Source: a virus
IMG/VR virus record: IMGVR_UViG_3300017764_000056
Span: 1-31,021 of that record
Length of the DNA: 31,021 bases
Strand: one strand, 5' to 3'
Below the pieces are notes generated by a model that was not told the DNA's origin, did no database searches, and saw only the letters and a program-made list of their open reading frames with translations. This document shows positions 13,976 to 21,171 of this stretch, piece by piece. Made by a program: the position numbers and the translations under genes. The first letter of the stretch is position 1. Each line of letters begins with the position of its first letter.

Positions 13976-15045
13976 ACTTCCAGTTCACTAGCTTGTAAAT
14001 ATAAAGATTTCATTATATCAGAAAGTCTAGATTTGTCAAGGTTTATTTCTAATTGGTCAATATAATTATTTAAAAGAGATAATGTATCTTCTGATTGTTC
14101 TATAACATTATCAGATACATTACTTGCATCTAAATCTGAAAAATCTTCTACAATTTTTACATCATGAGCTCCACTTTTTAGAAGTTTATCAATAAATAAA
14201 TCAAACTTATATAAATCTTTTTTATGTACAACTATAACCTTGGTGTATTGTTGTGACACAGAATTAAAATCAAAATCATCATAATTATAAGATACATCGT
14301 CATAATAGATCTTTTTAAAAATAGTGTGTGGATTTAATACTCTGTTTAGTTCTCTAGTTTCAGTATCAAAAATATGAAACCCTCTTGAGCAATTATAATC
14401 TGCCCATGTCATTTGATATGTGCTGCCTAAATAAAAAATCTGCCCATCATCAGATTTTTTATGGAAGTGGCCGGAAAATACCATATCAAATTTTTCAAAT
14501 AATCCTTTATCATATCCTCCTTGTGCAAAATGTCCAGAATGCATTTCAAATCCATTTATCTCTAAATGTCCCATTGCAATCTGAGCTTTAGTGTTATTTA
14601 TTTCAACAATAGTTGATTCATAATTTTCACTATTAATCCAAGGAATTAATAATATTGGAACACCATCAAAATCAAGTGTTCTGCATTCATCATATATGTA
14701 AATATTATTATATCTGCCGTAAGGATGTCTTCCCACTAACTCATTTAATGAATTAACATTATTAGTATTTCTATAATATATGTCATGATTACCAACAATC
14801 ATTTTTAAATGAATATTATTATCTTCAAAAACTTGTAAAAATCTTTCTCTAAAATCTTGTGCAATTTTATATGATACAAATTTTCTTCTGTCCATTACAT
14901 CACCAAGATGAACTACAGTATCTATATTATTTTCTTTTAAATATTGAAAGAAAGTTTTTTCCCAAAACTTGTAAAAATAATCATTAAAAACTATACTATC
15001 ATTTCTTGCACCAAAATGAGTATCTGTGATAATTGCAAATTTCAT
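13972..15045 (-). CDS. 47: Recombination endonuclease subunit gp47 (SbcD/Mre11-like)
   Basis: 357 residues; T4 gp47 has 339. A calcineurin-type metallophosphoesterase: TDTHFGARND (7-16) supplies the first Asp and His ligands, HLGDVMDRR (46-54) the second, GNHDIYY (85-91) the Asn-His pair, and GHLEI and SGHFHKK further on the last His ligands. The nuclease acts with gp46 in end resection. The C-terminal third is likely the capping and gp46-binding region. It lies three bases downstream of the sigma factor 55 gene and shares its promoter. Confidence 0.96.
   Translation of the reverse strand: MKFAIITDTHFGARNDSIVFNDYFYKFWEKTFFQYLKENNIDTVVHLGDVMDRRKFVSYKIAQDFRERFLQVFEDNNIHLKMIVGNHDIYYRNTNNVNSLNELVGRHPYGRYNNIYIYDECRTLDFDGVPILLIPWINSENYESTIVEINNTKAQIAMGHLEINGFEMHSGHFAQGGYDKGLFEKFDMVFSGHFHKKSDDGQIFYLGSTYQMTWADYNCSRGFHIFDTETRELNRVLNPHTIFKKIYYDDVSYNYDDFDFNSVSQQYTKVIVVHKKDLYKFDLFIDKLLKSGAHDVKIVEDFSDLDASNVSDNVIEQSEDTLSLLNNYIDQLEINLDKSRLSDIMKSLYLQASELEV
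14012..14039 (-). promoter_or_regulatory. Consensus sigma70-type promoter inside the end of gene 47
   Basis: Minus strand: TTGACA (14034-14039), 16-base spacer, TATAAT (14012-14017). Both hexamers match the consensus exactly, and the -35 box has the CTTGACA context shared by other promoters here. It lies about 40 bases before the small gene preceding 46, so it could give 46 extra transcripts. Confidence 0.6.
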
Positions 15046-15047
15046 AA

Positions 15048-15569
15048 TTAAGCTCTACAAAATCGTTCAAGTCCTATTTTTTTTTTAATATTTTTTCTTT
15101 TAGATTTATACACCTCTTCATTAGGTAAAAAATTCTTTTGCAAATAATCTGCATAATATGCAAGCTCATCATCATCTTCTATACCTAACATGCTAGGGTC
15201 TATATTCATATTCTCTATGATTTTATGTTTAATATGCTGCTGTTTCTTTTCTTTTTGAATTCTACGAACAAATGCATAAAATACTATTTGTGTAAAATAT
15301 CCAAAAGGATTACTATACTTTTCATGATTAAAATTGTGAGCATATTGAATACAATTCTCTATACCATCAAGTATCATTTCTTCACGATATGTATAGTTTA
15401 TAAAGTTAGGTCTATAGGAAAGATGATTGGCTATCTTGAGAAAACATTCTCCTAGATATTCTGGGATTCTTGGTAGGGATTCACCTTGATTTTCTGCTTC
15501 AGCACAGGATAGCCTCCACTTCTTAATCTCTTCATAAAATACTTTATTATCAATATAATTCTTTTTCAT
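15048..15569 (-). CDS. 55: Late transcription sigma factor (T4 gp55-like)
   Basis: 173 residues from the ATG at 15569; a GTG one codon upstream is the longer alternative. T4 gp55 has 185. The central part lines up with gp55: YTYREEMILDGIENCIQYAHNF (about 59-80), then YSNPFGYFTQIVFYAFVRRI (about 84-103) followed by KEKKQQ, the sigma region 2-like segment. It would bind host RNA polymerase core and read the octamer TATAAATA promoters, activated by the gp45 clamp. Such octamers are seen before hsp20 and the tail sheath, with near matches before 20, 22 and uvsY. The C-terminal 25 residues are basic, unlike the acidic, hydrophobic clamp-binding tail of T4 gp55. Driven by a consensus promoter at 15598-15625. 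Confidence 0.93.
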   Translation of the reverse strand: MKKNYIDNKVFYEEIKKWRLSCAEAENQGESLPRIPEYLGECFLKIANHLSYRPNFINYTYREEMILDGIENCIQYAHNFNHEKYSNPFGYFTQIVFYAFVRRIQKEKKQQHIKHKIIENMNIDPSMLGIEDDDELAYYADYLQKNFLPNEEVYKSKRKNIKKKIGLERFCRA

Positions 15570-15597
15570 CACACACCATTATTATTAATTTAAATTT

Positions 15598-15625
15598 ATT
15601 ATACCACAAAATAAAAAAATGTCAA
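15598..15625 (-). promoter_or_regulatory. Consensus extended -10 sigma70-type promoter of the 55-47-46 operon
   Basis: Minus strand: TTGACA (15620-15625), 16-base spacer ending TGG, TATAAT (15598-15603). Exact hexamers plus an extended -10 TGn. It sits in the 129-base gap between uvsW and gene 55, about 30 bases before the gene 55 start. It is the strongest-looking host-type promoter in the window. Confidence 0.85.
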
Positions 15626-15645
15626 GATAAAAAAAATGTCTTGAC
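15613..15645 (-). terminator. Weak terminator-like inverted repeat after uvsW
   Basis: Minus strand: GTCAAGA (15639-15645), 11-base loop rich in T, TCTTGAC (15621-15627), then ATTTTTTT. A 7-bp stem followed by a T-run resembles a Rho-independent terminator about 55 bases after the uvsW stop. It overlaps the -35 box of the gene 55 promoter, which may instead explain the repeat. The rest of the gap (15646-15698) shows only a short TTGTACAA palindrome. Confidence 0.35.
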
Positions 15646-15698
15646 TTTGCCCTTTCACACTTGTACAATTAGCAGTGTTGGGTTTGATACGAATACCT

Positions 15699-17153
15699 CT
15701 AGATCTTTACTCTATTAATAGTATAGTCAAAATATTCAGTATTGTATATATTTATTCTTTCCATAAAATGATTCAAAGTATAATTCTTTTTCTTACCATG
15801 AGTGAAGTCATCAGCTATATCAAAAAGAGAAGCAGAGGATTTAGATTTATTTTTTCTTAATACTCTACCTATAGACTGAAGTGTACGAATCCTAGATTTA
15901 CTAGGACTAGCAAAAATAATATTATGTAGATTTTGAATATTGATACCTGTGCTAAATGTTCCATATGATGCAATAATTATTACATCATTATTTAATTCTG
16001 ACAGAGCTCTAACTTCTTCTCTCATTTCTGTATCCGTTTTACCATAAACAAAAAATACTTTTCTATCAGTTCTTGAAGAAATAAATTCATATAAGTTTTT
16101 TCCATGTTTTTCTACGAATTGAAATAATACTAGTGTATTGTATTTTAATCGTAATGTCAAGTCTGAAATAAACTTGTTTCTTCTAGGATGTTGAGTTATG
16201 TAATCCATTTCTTCTTGATATGACATGTTTTTGACTATTTTACATTCTTCTTGATTGTATGTTAGTACAATAGCTTCAATATGTAGGTCTGAAATGGTCT
16301 TATTGTCTATTAATTCCTTTGTGGTGACTACTTTCTGTACTTTACCGAATAAACCCTCAAGTACAAGTCTATGAGTTTGACTTCCGTCCAATGTACCAGT
16401 TAATCCAAATCTATATTTTGTAAGATGCAATTTATGCATTAAAGATGTAAGTGATTTGGCTTTGAATAAATGACATTCATCACCAACTACAGCACCAAAT
16501 TGTTCAAAGTATTTTATTGGAAATTTATAAAGAGATTGCCATGTAGAAATTACAACAGGTTTTGTTACAATTCTATCATGTCCAGAATAGATTTTTTGTA
16601 TGTTTGATTCCTGCCAACCATAGTCAACAAAGTCTGAAGACATTTGCTCAACAAGAGATGTAGTAGGTACAATAATAAGAAAATGATTTACTTTTTCTAA
16701 ATAATAACGAACTAAACAATAGATTATTAATGACTTGCCTGAAGCAGTAGGGCTAAGTAACAATGCCCGATGGTTTCGGAGTGCATGTGCCAATGCATTA
16801 ATTTGATAATCTCTTGCTTTAAGTTTTTTACTTTTTGTTCTAAGATTGAGTGTGTTAGTGAATGCTTGAACATCATCATCAGATATGTCAAGTCCATCTA
16901 ATAACTCCTCTGATACATCATAATTAATTTCCTGTTCTTGAAGATATTCTGTTATATAATTATAGAGCCCAACATATATTTCCCCCTTCATCATGTTGTA
17001 TAAACGTATTTTACCATCCCACACCCGATTACGAAAAGAAGGCATAAACTTTGCGCCAGGAACATCAAAAGTAAAATAATCTGATAATTGCCTTGCTATA
17101 TATGGTTCACATTCAAGTTTTAAAAAAACTTCATTCTTTTTACTAATTAACAT
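15699..17153 (-). CDS. uvsW: Recombination helicase UvsW
   Basis: 484 residues; T4 UvsW has 503. Superfamily 2 helicase motifs in order: Q-like ARDYQINAL (about 113-121), motif I SPTASGKS (134-141), motif Ia VPTTSLVEQ (about 162-170), motif II DECH (225-228), motif III GLTGT (250-254), and motif VI QSIGRVLRK (about 436-444). The N-terminal 100 residues fit the UvsW DNA-binding domain. It unwinds recombination intermediates and R-loops and favours the switch from origin to recombination-dependent replication. Its ATG lies inside the end of the upstream two-TM protein gene. It is separated from uvsY by the three membrane-protein genes. Confidence 0.96.
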   Translation of the reverse strand: MLISKKNEVFLKLECEPYIARQLSDYFTFDVPGAKFMPSFRNRVWDGKIRLYNMMKGEIYVGLYNYITEYLQEQEINYDVSEELLDGLDISDDDVQAFTNTLNLRTKSKKLKARDYQINALAHALRNHRALLLSPTASGKSLIIYCLVRYYLEKVNHFLIIVPTTSLVEQMSSDFVDYGWQESNIQKIYSGHDRIVTKPVVISTWQSLYKFPIKYFEQFGAVVGDECHLFKAKSLTSLMHKLHLTKYRFGLTGTLDGSQTHRLVLEGLFGKVQKVVTTKELIDNKTISDLHIEAIVLTYNQEECKIVKNMSYQEEMDYITQHPRRNKFISDLTLRLKYNTLVLFQFVEKHGKNLYEFISSRTDRKVFFVYGKTDTEMREEVRALSELNNDVIIIASYGTFSTGINIQNLHNIIFASPSKSRIRTLQSIGRVLRKNKSKSSASLFDIADDFTHGKKKNYTLNHFMERINIYNTEYFDYTINRVKI

Positions 17154-17652
17154 CTTTAGGTGGTAAAAAACTTTTAGGTCTAATTTCTGTTAAAGATAAT
17201 GCTCCTCCTCTTGACTTTAAAGTTCCACCCGATGAAGTAGATTCTTCTCCTTTAGTACCACTTTTACTTCCTTTCATATTATCATAAAATTGTCCTTCTA
17301 CCATCCCACCACCTTCCATTATTCTTCTAGCTCTTTCTAATTCTCTATGGTCTTCTATATTATATGGCACATATATTGCTTTAGGAATGCTTTCTCCTTT
17401 TATTATTATCCATAAATAAAAATGTTCTTCATTTTCTCCTACATAATAATTCACTAAATAAAACTGATTTTCGTTTGTTTTTGCTACTGGATAACCAAAA
17501 ATACTATCAAAATAAAAATAAGTTCCTGCAATAAAAAATAATGATAATGGTATGATGTAAATCATATGAACACTTTTCTTTAGCTCTATGAGCAAATAAA
17601 GAAAAATACTTAATAAAATAATTGCTGCAATAATTAAATATGTCATTCCCAT
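17143..17652 (-). CDS. Membrane protein with two N-terminal transmembrane segments, third gene of the ExbB/ExbD-like cassette
   Basis: 169 residues. Two hydrophobic segments at about 3-23 and 31-51 flank a short basic turn (ELKKSVH). Then comes a mixed domain (about 55-110) and a low-complexity tail rich in Gly, Ser and Lys (about 111-169). No family recognised. The start ATG at 17652 is chosen because AGGAGG lies 7 bases upstream; that sequence is itself part of the Glu codon run ending the ExbD-like gene. A second ATG at 17646 forms an ATGA overlap. Being coupled to the ExbB/ExbD-like pair it may be its partner, comparable in position to TonB or TolA, but no such similarity is visible. Confidence 0.75.
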   Translation of the reverse strand: MGMTYLIIAAIILLSIFLYLLIELKKSVHMIYIIPLSLFFIAGTYFYFDSIFGYPVAKTNENQFYLVNYYVGENEEHFYLWIIIKGESIPKAIYVPYNIEDHRELERARRIMEGGGMVEGQFYDNMKGSKSGTKGEESTSSGGTLKSRGGALSLTEIRPKSFLPPKDVN

Positions 17653-18308
17653 GGCTCTTCCTCCTCTTCTTCATCATCATTTCTAGGATGAAAATGTATT
17701 TCTGGATCTCCAATCATATCTTCAATTCTTTTTACAATATTTTTAGGAAGATAATTTATATTTTTATAATCACCATCTTCATCCATAGTAAATCTTACAA
17801 ATGTTTCTTCTTGACCTTCTTCAACAAATTCTTTACTTCCTTGATATATTACTTTAAATGGATTAATTTTTATAAGCTCTATTGATACTTTATTGCGAAC
17901 ATTTGCTTTATCTCCATTATTGTAATAAAATGCGTTTACAATATATTCACCTTTCTGAAATCCTCTAATACTAACAACTTCTCTGTTTATGTAAATAATT
18001 TTTTCAACCCCTCCATTTATAATTACATCATTTCTGTGACCTAAATCATCTTTATCTAGAAACATATTACCCTGCTGAGGATTTCTAAATCCTACTGAGC
18101 CACTTGGGCCCTGCACCCATAAATCAATATCATTATTTAAATCATCATCCCAGCTAAGAATAATCATGTATTCTGCTTTTTGCTCTACTCCTTGGTTCTT
18201 TTTAGGTTCATTTATTAGTATAAAACTAATAATAAAAAGAAAAACAAATCCTAAAATAAGATTAAAAAGTAAATCAACAAATGCAAGATTGCTATTATGA
18301 TTTCTCAT
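17643..18308 (-). CDS. ExbD/MotB-like membrane protein with a YfaP/DUF2135-like beta-sandwich domain
   Basis: 221 residues. A short N-terminal tail and one transmembrane helix (about 10-33) with an Asp at its start (FVDLLFN, Asp12) match the ExbD, TolR, MotB and ZorB arrangement, in which this Asp carries protons. Residues about 45-155 form a predicted beta-rich extracytoplasmic domain; LSWDDDLNNDIDLWVQGPSG and MFLDKDDLGHRNDV resemble the D-x-D-L-W-V and D-x-D-D segments of YfaP/DUF2135-type domains. This replaces the peptidoglycan-binding OmpA-like domain of MotB. The C-terminus is a Glu-rich tail (DDEEEEEEPWE). It overlaps the ExbB-like gene by 14 bases. I believe similar proteins occur in other marine T4-type phages but cannot verify this. 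Role unknown. Confidence 0.75.
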   Translation of the reverse strand: MRNHNSNLAFVDLLFNLILGFVFLFIISFILINEPKKNQGVEQKAEYMIILSWDDDLNNDIDLWVQGPSGSVGFRNPQQGNMFLDKDDLGHRNDVIINGGVEKIIYINREVVSIRGFQKGEYIVNAFYYNNGDKANVRNKVSIELIKINPFKVIYQGSKEFVEEGQEETFVRFTMDEDGDYKNINYLPKNIVKRIEDMIGDPEIHFHPRNDDEEEEEEPWE

Positions 18309-18735
18309 TTTCTACCATTATTAATTGACATTTAATTAATACACTTGAAATTAAACCTACAAGAGTAGTAAGAAGAGCTGTTCCCATTCCTTGTGCCATC
18401 ATCATTAAACTATTTTGCAGATTAGAAGTATCTGATAAATCTATTCCAGAAAATACGGAATATAGCATGTAAATAAATCCAATCACTGTTCCAATCATAC
18501 CCAAAGATATAACAGCTTCACTCGCAAACCATTCTTTATTATAACTATAATCTTTTTTTGTCCATAACTTGTATCCTATAACAAAAGTTGTAAAAGAAAA
18601 TATAGTTCCTATAAGTAAACTAATTTTAGTAAAATCATTTTGATAAATAAAATTTCCAAAATCAAAATATAAACTAGTTGCAATACCCATAATAATCAAA
18701 ATTAAAAACAACCACCATTTTAAAAACTTTTTCAT
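18295..18735 (-). CDS. MotA/TolQ/ExbB-like proton channel protein
   Basis: 146 residues with four predicted transmembrane helices (about 5-24, 38-58, 72-95, 115-138). The last two carry the family core: LGMIGTVIGF (about 78-87) with Thr83, and GTALLTTLVGL (about 118-128) with Thr119 and Thr123, close to the GLLGTVxG and ALxTTxxGL patterns of TolQ and ExbB. The large cytoplasmic domain of MotA or TolQ is missing, so this is a minimal channel. AAGGAG lies 9 bases before the ATG. The next gene codes for an ExbD/MotB-like partner, so together they could form a 5:2 rotary motor driven by the proton motive force. It follows uvsY by one base. Confidence 0.82.
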   Translation of the reverse strand: MKKFLKWWLFLILIIMGIATSLYFDFGNFIYQNDFTKISLLIGTIFSFTTFVIGYKLWTKKDYSYNKEWFASEAVISLGMIGTVIGFIYMLYSVFSGIDLSDTSNLQNSLMMMAQGMGTALLTTLVGLISSVLIKCQLIMVENEKS

Positions 18736-18736
18736 T

Positions 18737-19156
18737 TCAATCTACTCCTTGTGAAAATTGTTGAAATTTAATTGCATTGCTAATATGAAAACTTCTATTA
18801 TTTAATATTTTTATTACTTCTTCTAAATACTCTAAAATACTTTTTACATATTCCATTTTATCTTTATACTTGATTAATTCATCATCACCTTCTAATACAT
18901 TAGGTATTTCAGTTTTTAATAACTTGCCTGGATAAGGTCTATCCCCTTTTCCACTGTAATGTTCCCATTTGTCTCTATAACAAACTTTATATTTGTTTTC
19001 TGCTGATTTATGAATAAGTTTTATTTCAGAGTGGAGCTTTAAATACTTGTGGTGAATTTCTGGGGTTCTTAAAGATTCTTTATCTAATTGATAGATGTCT
19101 ATTTTTACATCTTTATCAAATTCATTTTGTATTTCAGAAAGGTTCATAATATTCAT
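18737..19156 (-). CDS. uvsY: Recombination mediator UvsY
   Basis: 139 residues; T4 UvsY has 137. Matches the UvsY pattern along its length: LSEIQNEFDKDVKID (about 6-20), HSEIKL (about 42-47), YSGKGD (about 67-72), EIPNVLEGDDEL (about 83-94), YVKSILEYLEEVIKIL (about 103-118) and RSFHISNAIKFQQF (about 121-134). UvsY helps load the UvsX recombinase onto single-stranded DNA coated with gp32. Two near ATGs (19156 and 19147) are possible and neither has a clear ribosome binding site. As in T4 it lies upstream of uvsW, but here three membrane-protein genes lie between. Confidence 0.9.
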   Translation of the reverse strand: MNIMNLSEIQNEFDKDVKIDIYQLDKESLRTPEIHHKYLKLHSEIKLIHKSAENKYKVCYRDKWEHYSGKGDRPYPGKLLKTEIPNVLEGDDELIKYKDKMEYVKSILEYLEEVIKILNNRSFHISNAIKFQQFSQGVD

Positions 19157-19188
19157 AATTAATTTATATAAGAATGTGTGTGTAAGTA

Positions 19189-19196
19189 TATTTATG
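19189..19196 (-). promoter_or_regulatory. Late promoter octamer candidate before uvsY
   Basis: CATAAATA on the minus strand, one mismatch to TATAAATA, overlapping the stop region of the upstream tail gene and about 33 bases before the uvsY ATG. A second near match, TATAAATT, lies a few bases before the start codon. Confidence 0.45.
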
Positions 19197-19740
19197 TGCT
19201 CGGTAAAGCAATCCTTTGAATATCAATACTCATAAATTTAAATGTTACAGTTGCACTTAACTCATTGATTGTTGTTTGCTGCACATCATAATCTAATCCA
19301 CTTAGTGCTGTGGGAAAAACATTAGTATATTTAATCTCTAGGATGGGATTATTTTTATTGCTAAGTATCAGCATGGATGCATCTGAGAACTGTGAGCCTG
19401 GTGTTTGGTCAGAATATGCTCTCATGTTGTCATATTGTTTTCCACGTTTTGGAAACCCTATTCCTTCAATCCATGTATATATTTCAAGATAATTACTTAA
19501 ATCTTCATTTACTAAAAATCTCACAGATAAATCATCATATTCAACAGTGTCTCCTCCAAATGCAATTTGTTTAAATGGAGTATTTATTTCAGCATCTCCA
19601 GAGAGTGATATTTGTGGAATGTTTGTGGCCACAATAAAATATTCTACTTCTGGTATTCTTGCTATTTGAAATCTAAATTGTGATGGTGATGCATAATCTA
19701 AATTTTCTGGCACTCTTTTTGATGCGATAATACTAGGCAT
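19192..19740 (-). CDS. Tail tube/tail terminator-like protein (gp19/gp3-like fold)
   Basis: 182 residues from the ATG at 19740, which has GGAAAA about 7 bases upstream. The longer frame begins with GTG at 19767, inside the stem of the terminator hairpin, and is rejected. The order QFRFQIARIPEVEYFI (about 22-37), NIPQISLSG, then YDDLSVRFLVNEDL (about 66-79) and WIEGIGFP resembles the tail-tube fold (strand pair, then V-N-E-D-x-x-x-x-L helix). It could be the gp3-type tail completion protein, which I recall as next to uvsY in related phages, or a second gp19 paralogue. The first gp19 is at 25231-25830. Confidence 0.65.
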   Translation of the reverse strand: MPSIIASKRVPENLDYASPSQFRFQIARIPEVEYFIVATNIPQISLSGDAEINTPFKQIAFGGDTVEYDDLSVRFLVNEDLSNYLEIYTWIEGIGFPKRGKQYDNMRAYSDQTPGSQFSDASMLILSNKNNPILEIKYTNVFPTALSGLDYDVQQTTINELSATVTFKFMSIDIQRIALPST

Positions 19741-19749
19741 ATTTTTTCC

Positions 19750-19785
19750 AAAAAAAAAGGTAGACACCCATTAAGAGTATCTACC
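19750..19785 (-). terminator. Rho-independent terminator after gene 23
   Basis: Minus strand: GGTAGATAC (19777-19785), 9-base loop, GTGTCTACC (19759-19767), one G-T pair, followed at once by nine T residues (19750-19758). The textbook arrangement makes this the strongest terminator in the window, placed to end the abundant capsid mRNA. It ends only about 10 bases before the ATG of the next tail gene. Confidence 0.85.
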
Positions 19786-19788
19786 TTT

Positions 19789-19796
19789 ATTTATTA
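19789..19796 (-). promoter_or_regulatory. Late promoter octamer candidate between gene 23 and the terminator
   Basis: AATAAATA on the minus strand, one mismatch to TATAAATA, just after the gene 23 stop codon. Transcription from it would enter the terminator hairpin within a few bases. This octamer variant also occurs by chance inside several genes here, so support is weak. Confidence 0.3.
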
Positions 19797-19813
19797 AGAA
19801 ATGTAAATACTAA

Positions 19814-21145
19814 TTACATAATATTTACAACTTGAACCCTTCGATAATATACATTATCATTAGCTTGAAGTGCTCCATCACGCTTGTTAATACCACCAGC
19901 AAATGGGTTTGATGTCATTCCGTAGCGAGTTTTAAATCCAATTTTTGGTTGGAAAGTATTTTCACCAACGGCACGAACCATCTGAAGAGGTACATATGGG
20001 CAATAGAATACACCAGCATCAGCAAAACCAGCACCTTTGTAACCAATTACATAGAACTGCTTTGCAGCTGCGTTTGCAGCATATGGGTCAATGTATACTT
20101 TGTACTTACCATTCAATACACCAGCAAAAGTATTTCCAACATCATCAGTTGAGAGGTTGTTATTTAGAGCAGGTGTGTAATCCAATGTTCCTGCATGATT
20201 CAATGCAGCAGCAACGTCTGAAGAACAAACAATTACATTTCCACGTCCTCGGCGAGTTTCTTGTGCAATAACACTTGCATCACGCTCGATTTGGAACATC
20301 ATTCCCTTAAACTTCTCTACACTCCATCGTCCGTTTGAATCTGTATCCAAATCAAAAATTCCAGAGTTTGTAGTATCAGATTGAGCTCCTGGCTTAGCAA
20401 CTACATAAATGGTACGAATTACTTCTCGATTAATTTCTTGAAGAATTTCACTTGAAAGAATATTTGACAATTCTGTTTCAGCATCCAATCCATGAACTGC
20501 TTTCAAATCTTGTGCAAGTTCCATTGAATATTCTGCTTTCAATGCACGGCTTTTAGCTGTAACTGCAAATTTCTCAAGAGAGAAAGACATTTCAGCAAAG
20601 TTTTCATAACCAGAAGTAGAACCATCACCCAATAGTTCAGCATTAGCAGTAGTCATTCCACCGTCAGCAGTATATGCGCCGGGAGAACTATCATTCAATA
20701 CTGCTGGGTTTGTTTCACCAGCAGATGAAGTACCAGCAGAGCCTGGAACGTTAGCTGTTGTACCAGCAGCAGAAAATGCAGAATCTGCTTCGTTATAGAA
20801 TGCTTCTGTATCAGAGGTTGCATTACCTTTGAAACGTGAACGCATTGCAAATACTAGTCCAGTTGGGCCAGTCATAGGTTGCACACCAGCAACTTCATAT
20901 GCAATCAAACTTGGCATAGCACGCCTTACCAAAGAAATCATGATAGGATCATAATTGGTCAGAGAACCAGTATCAGTGGTTGGAGCAGCTTCTGAAAGAA
21001 ACCCTCTCTCTTCTTTGATTGCTTTTTCTTGGTTTTCTAGAATTACAGCAGTAACTGCTTTTCTGTATGAATCTTTAATAGGCTCCAATTCTCCATGATT
21101 AAGAACTGGTTCCCATTTTTCTTGTAAATGGTCTGATTTAAACAT
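19814..21145 (-). CDS. 23: Major capsid protein (T4 gp23-like)
   Basis: 443 residues; T4 gp23 has 521 before cleavage. Identified by position after 20, 21 and 22 and by typical segments: a charged N-terminal region (about 1-50) likely removed by the gp21 protease, MISLVRRAMPSLIAYEVAGVQPMTGPTGL (about 68-96, split here as MISLVRRAMPSL and IAYEVAGVQPMTGPTGL), AKSRALKAEYSMELAQDLKA (about 195-214), and a C-terminal region with VIGYKGAGFADAGVFYCPYV (about 367-386). It forms the hexamers of the head shell; the HK97 fold is expected. Followed by a strong terminator. Base composition is less AT-rich than neighbouring genes, usual for a highly expressed capsid gene. Confidence 0.96.
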   Translation of the reverse strand: MFKSDHLQEKWEPVLNHGELEPIKDSYRKAVTAVILENQEKAIKEERGFLSEAAPTTDTGSLTNYDPIMISLVRRAMPSLIAYEVAGVQPMTGPTGLVFAMRSRFKGNATSDTEAFYNEADSAFSAAGTTANVPGSAGTSSAGETNPAVLNDSSPGAYTADGGMTTANAELLGDGSTSGYENFAEMSFSLEKFAVTAKSRALKAEYSMELAQDLKAVHGLDAETELSNILSSEILQEINREVIRTIYVVAKPGAQSDTTNSGIFDLDTDSNGRWSVEKFKGMMFQIERDASVIAQETRRGRGNVIVCSSDVAAALNHAGTLDYTPALNNNLSTDDVGNTFAGVLNGKYKVYIDPYAANAAAKQFYVIGYKGAGFADAGVFYCPYVPLQMVRAVGENTFQPKIGFKTRYGMTSNPFAGGINKRDGALQANDNVYYRRVQVVNIM

Positions 21146-21171
21146 CTTATTTTTCCTTTAAAAATGTTGTA

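Noticed and set aside
16144-16165. TTGACA-like site inside uvsW and a similar one inside gene 44 near 7206
   Set aside because: The -35 boxes are good but the -10 boxes at 17 bases have two mismatches and no gene start is near.
19741-19767. GTG start of the tail protein after gene 23
   Set aside because: It lies in the terminator stem and T-run; the ATG at 19740 has a proper GGAAAA site.
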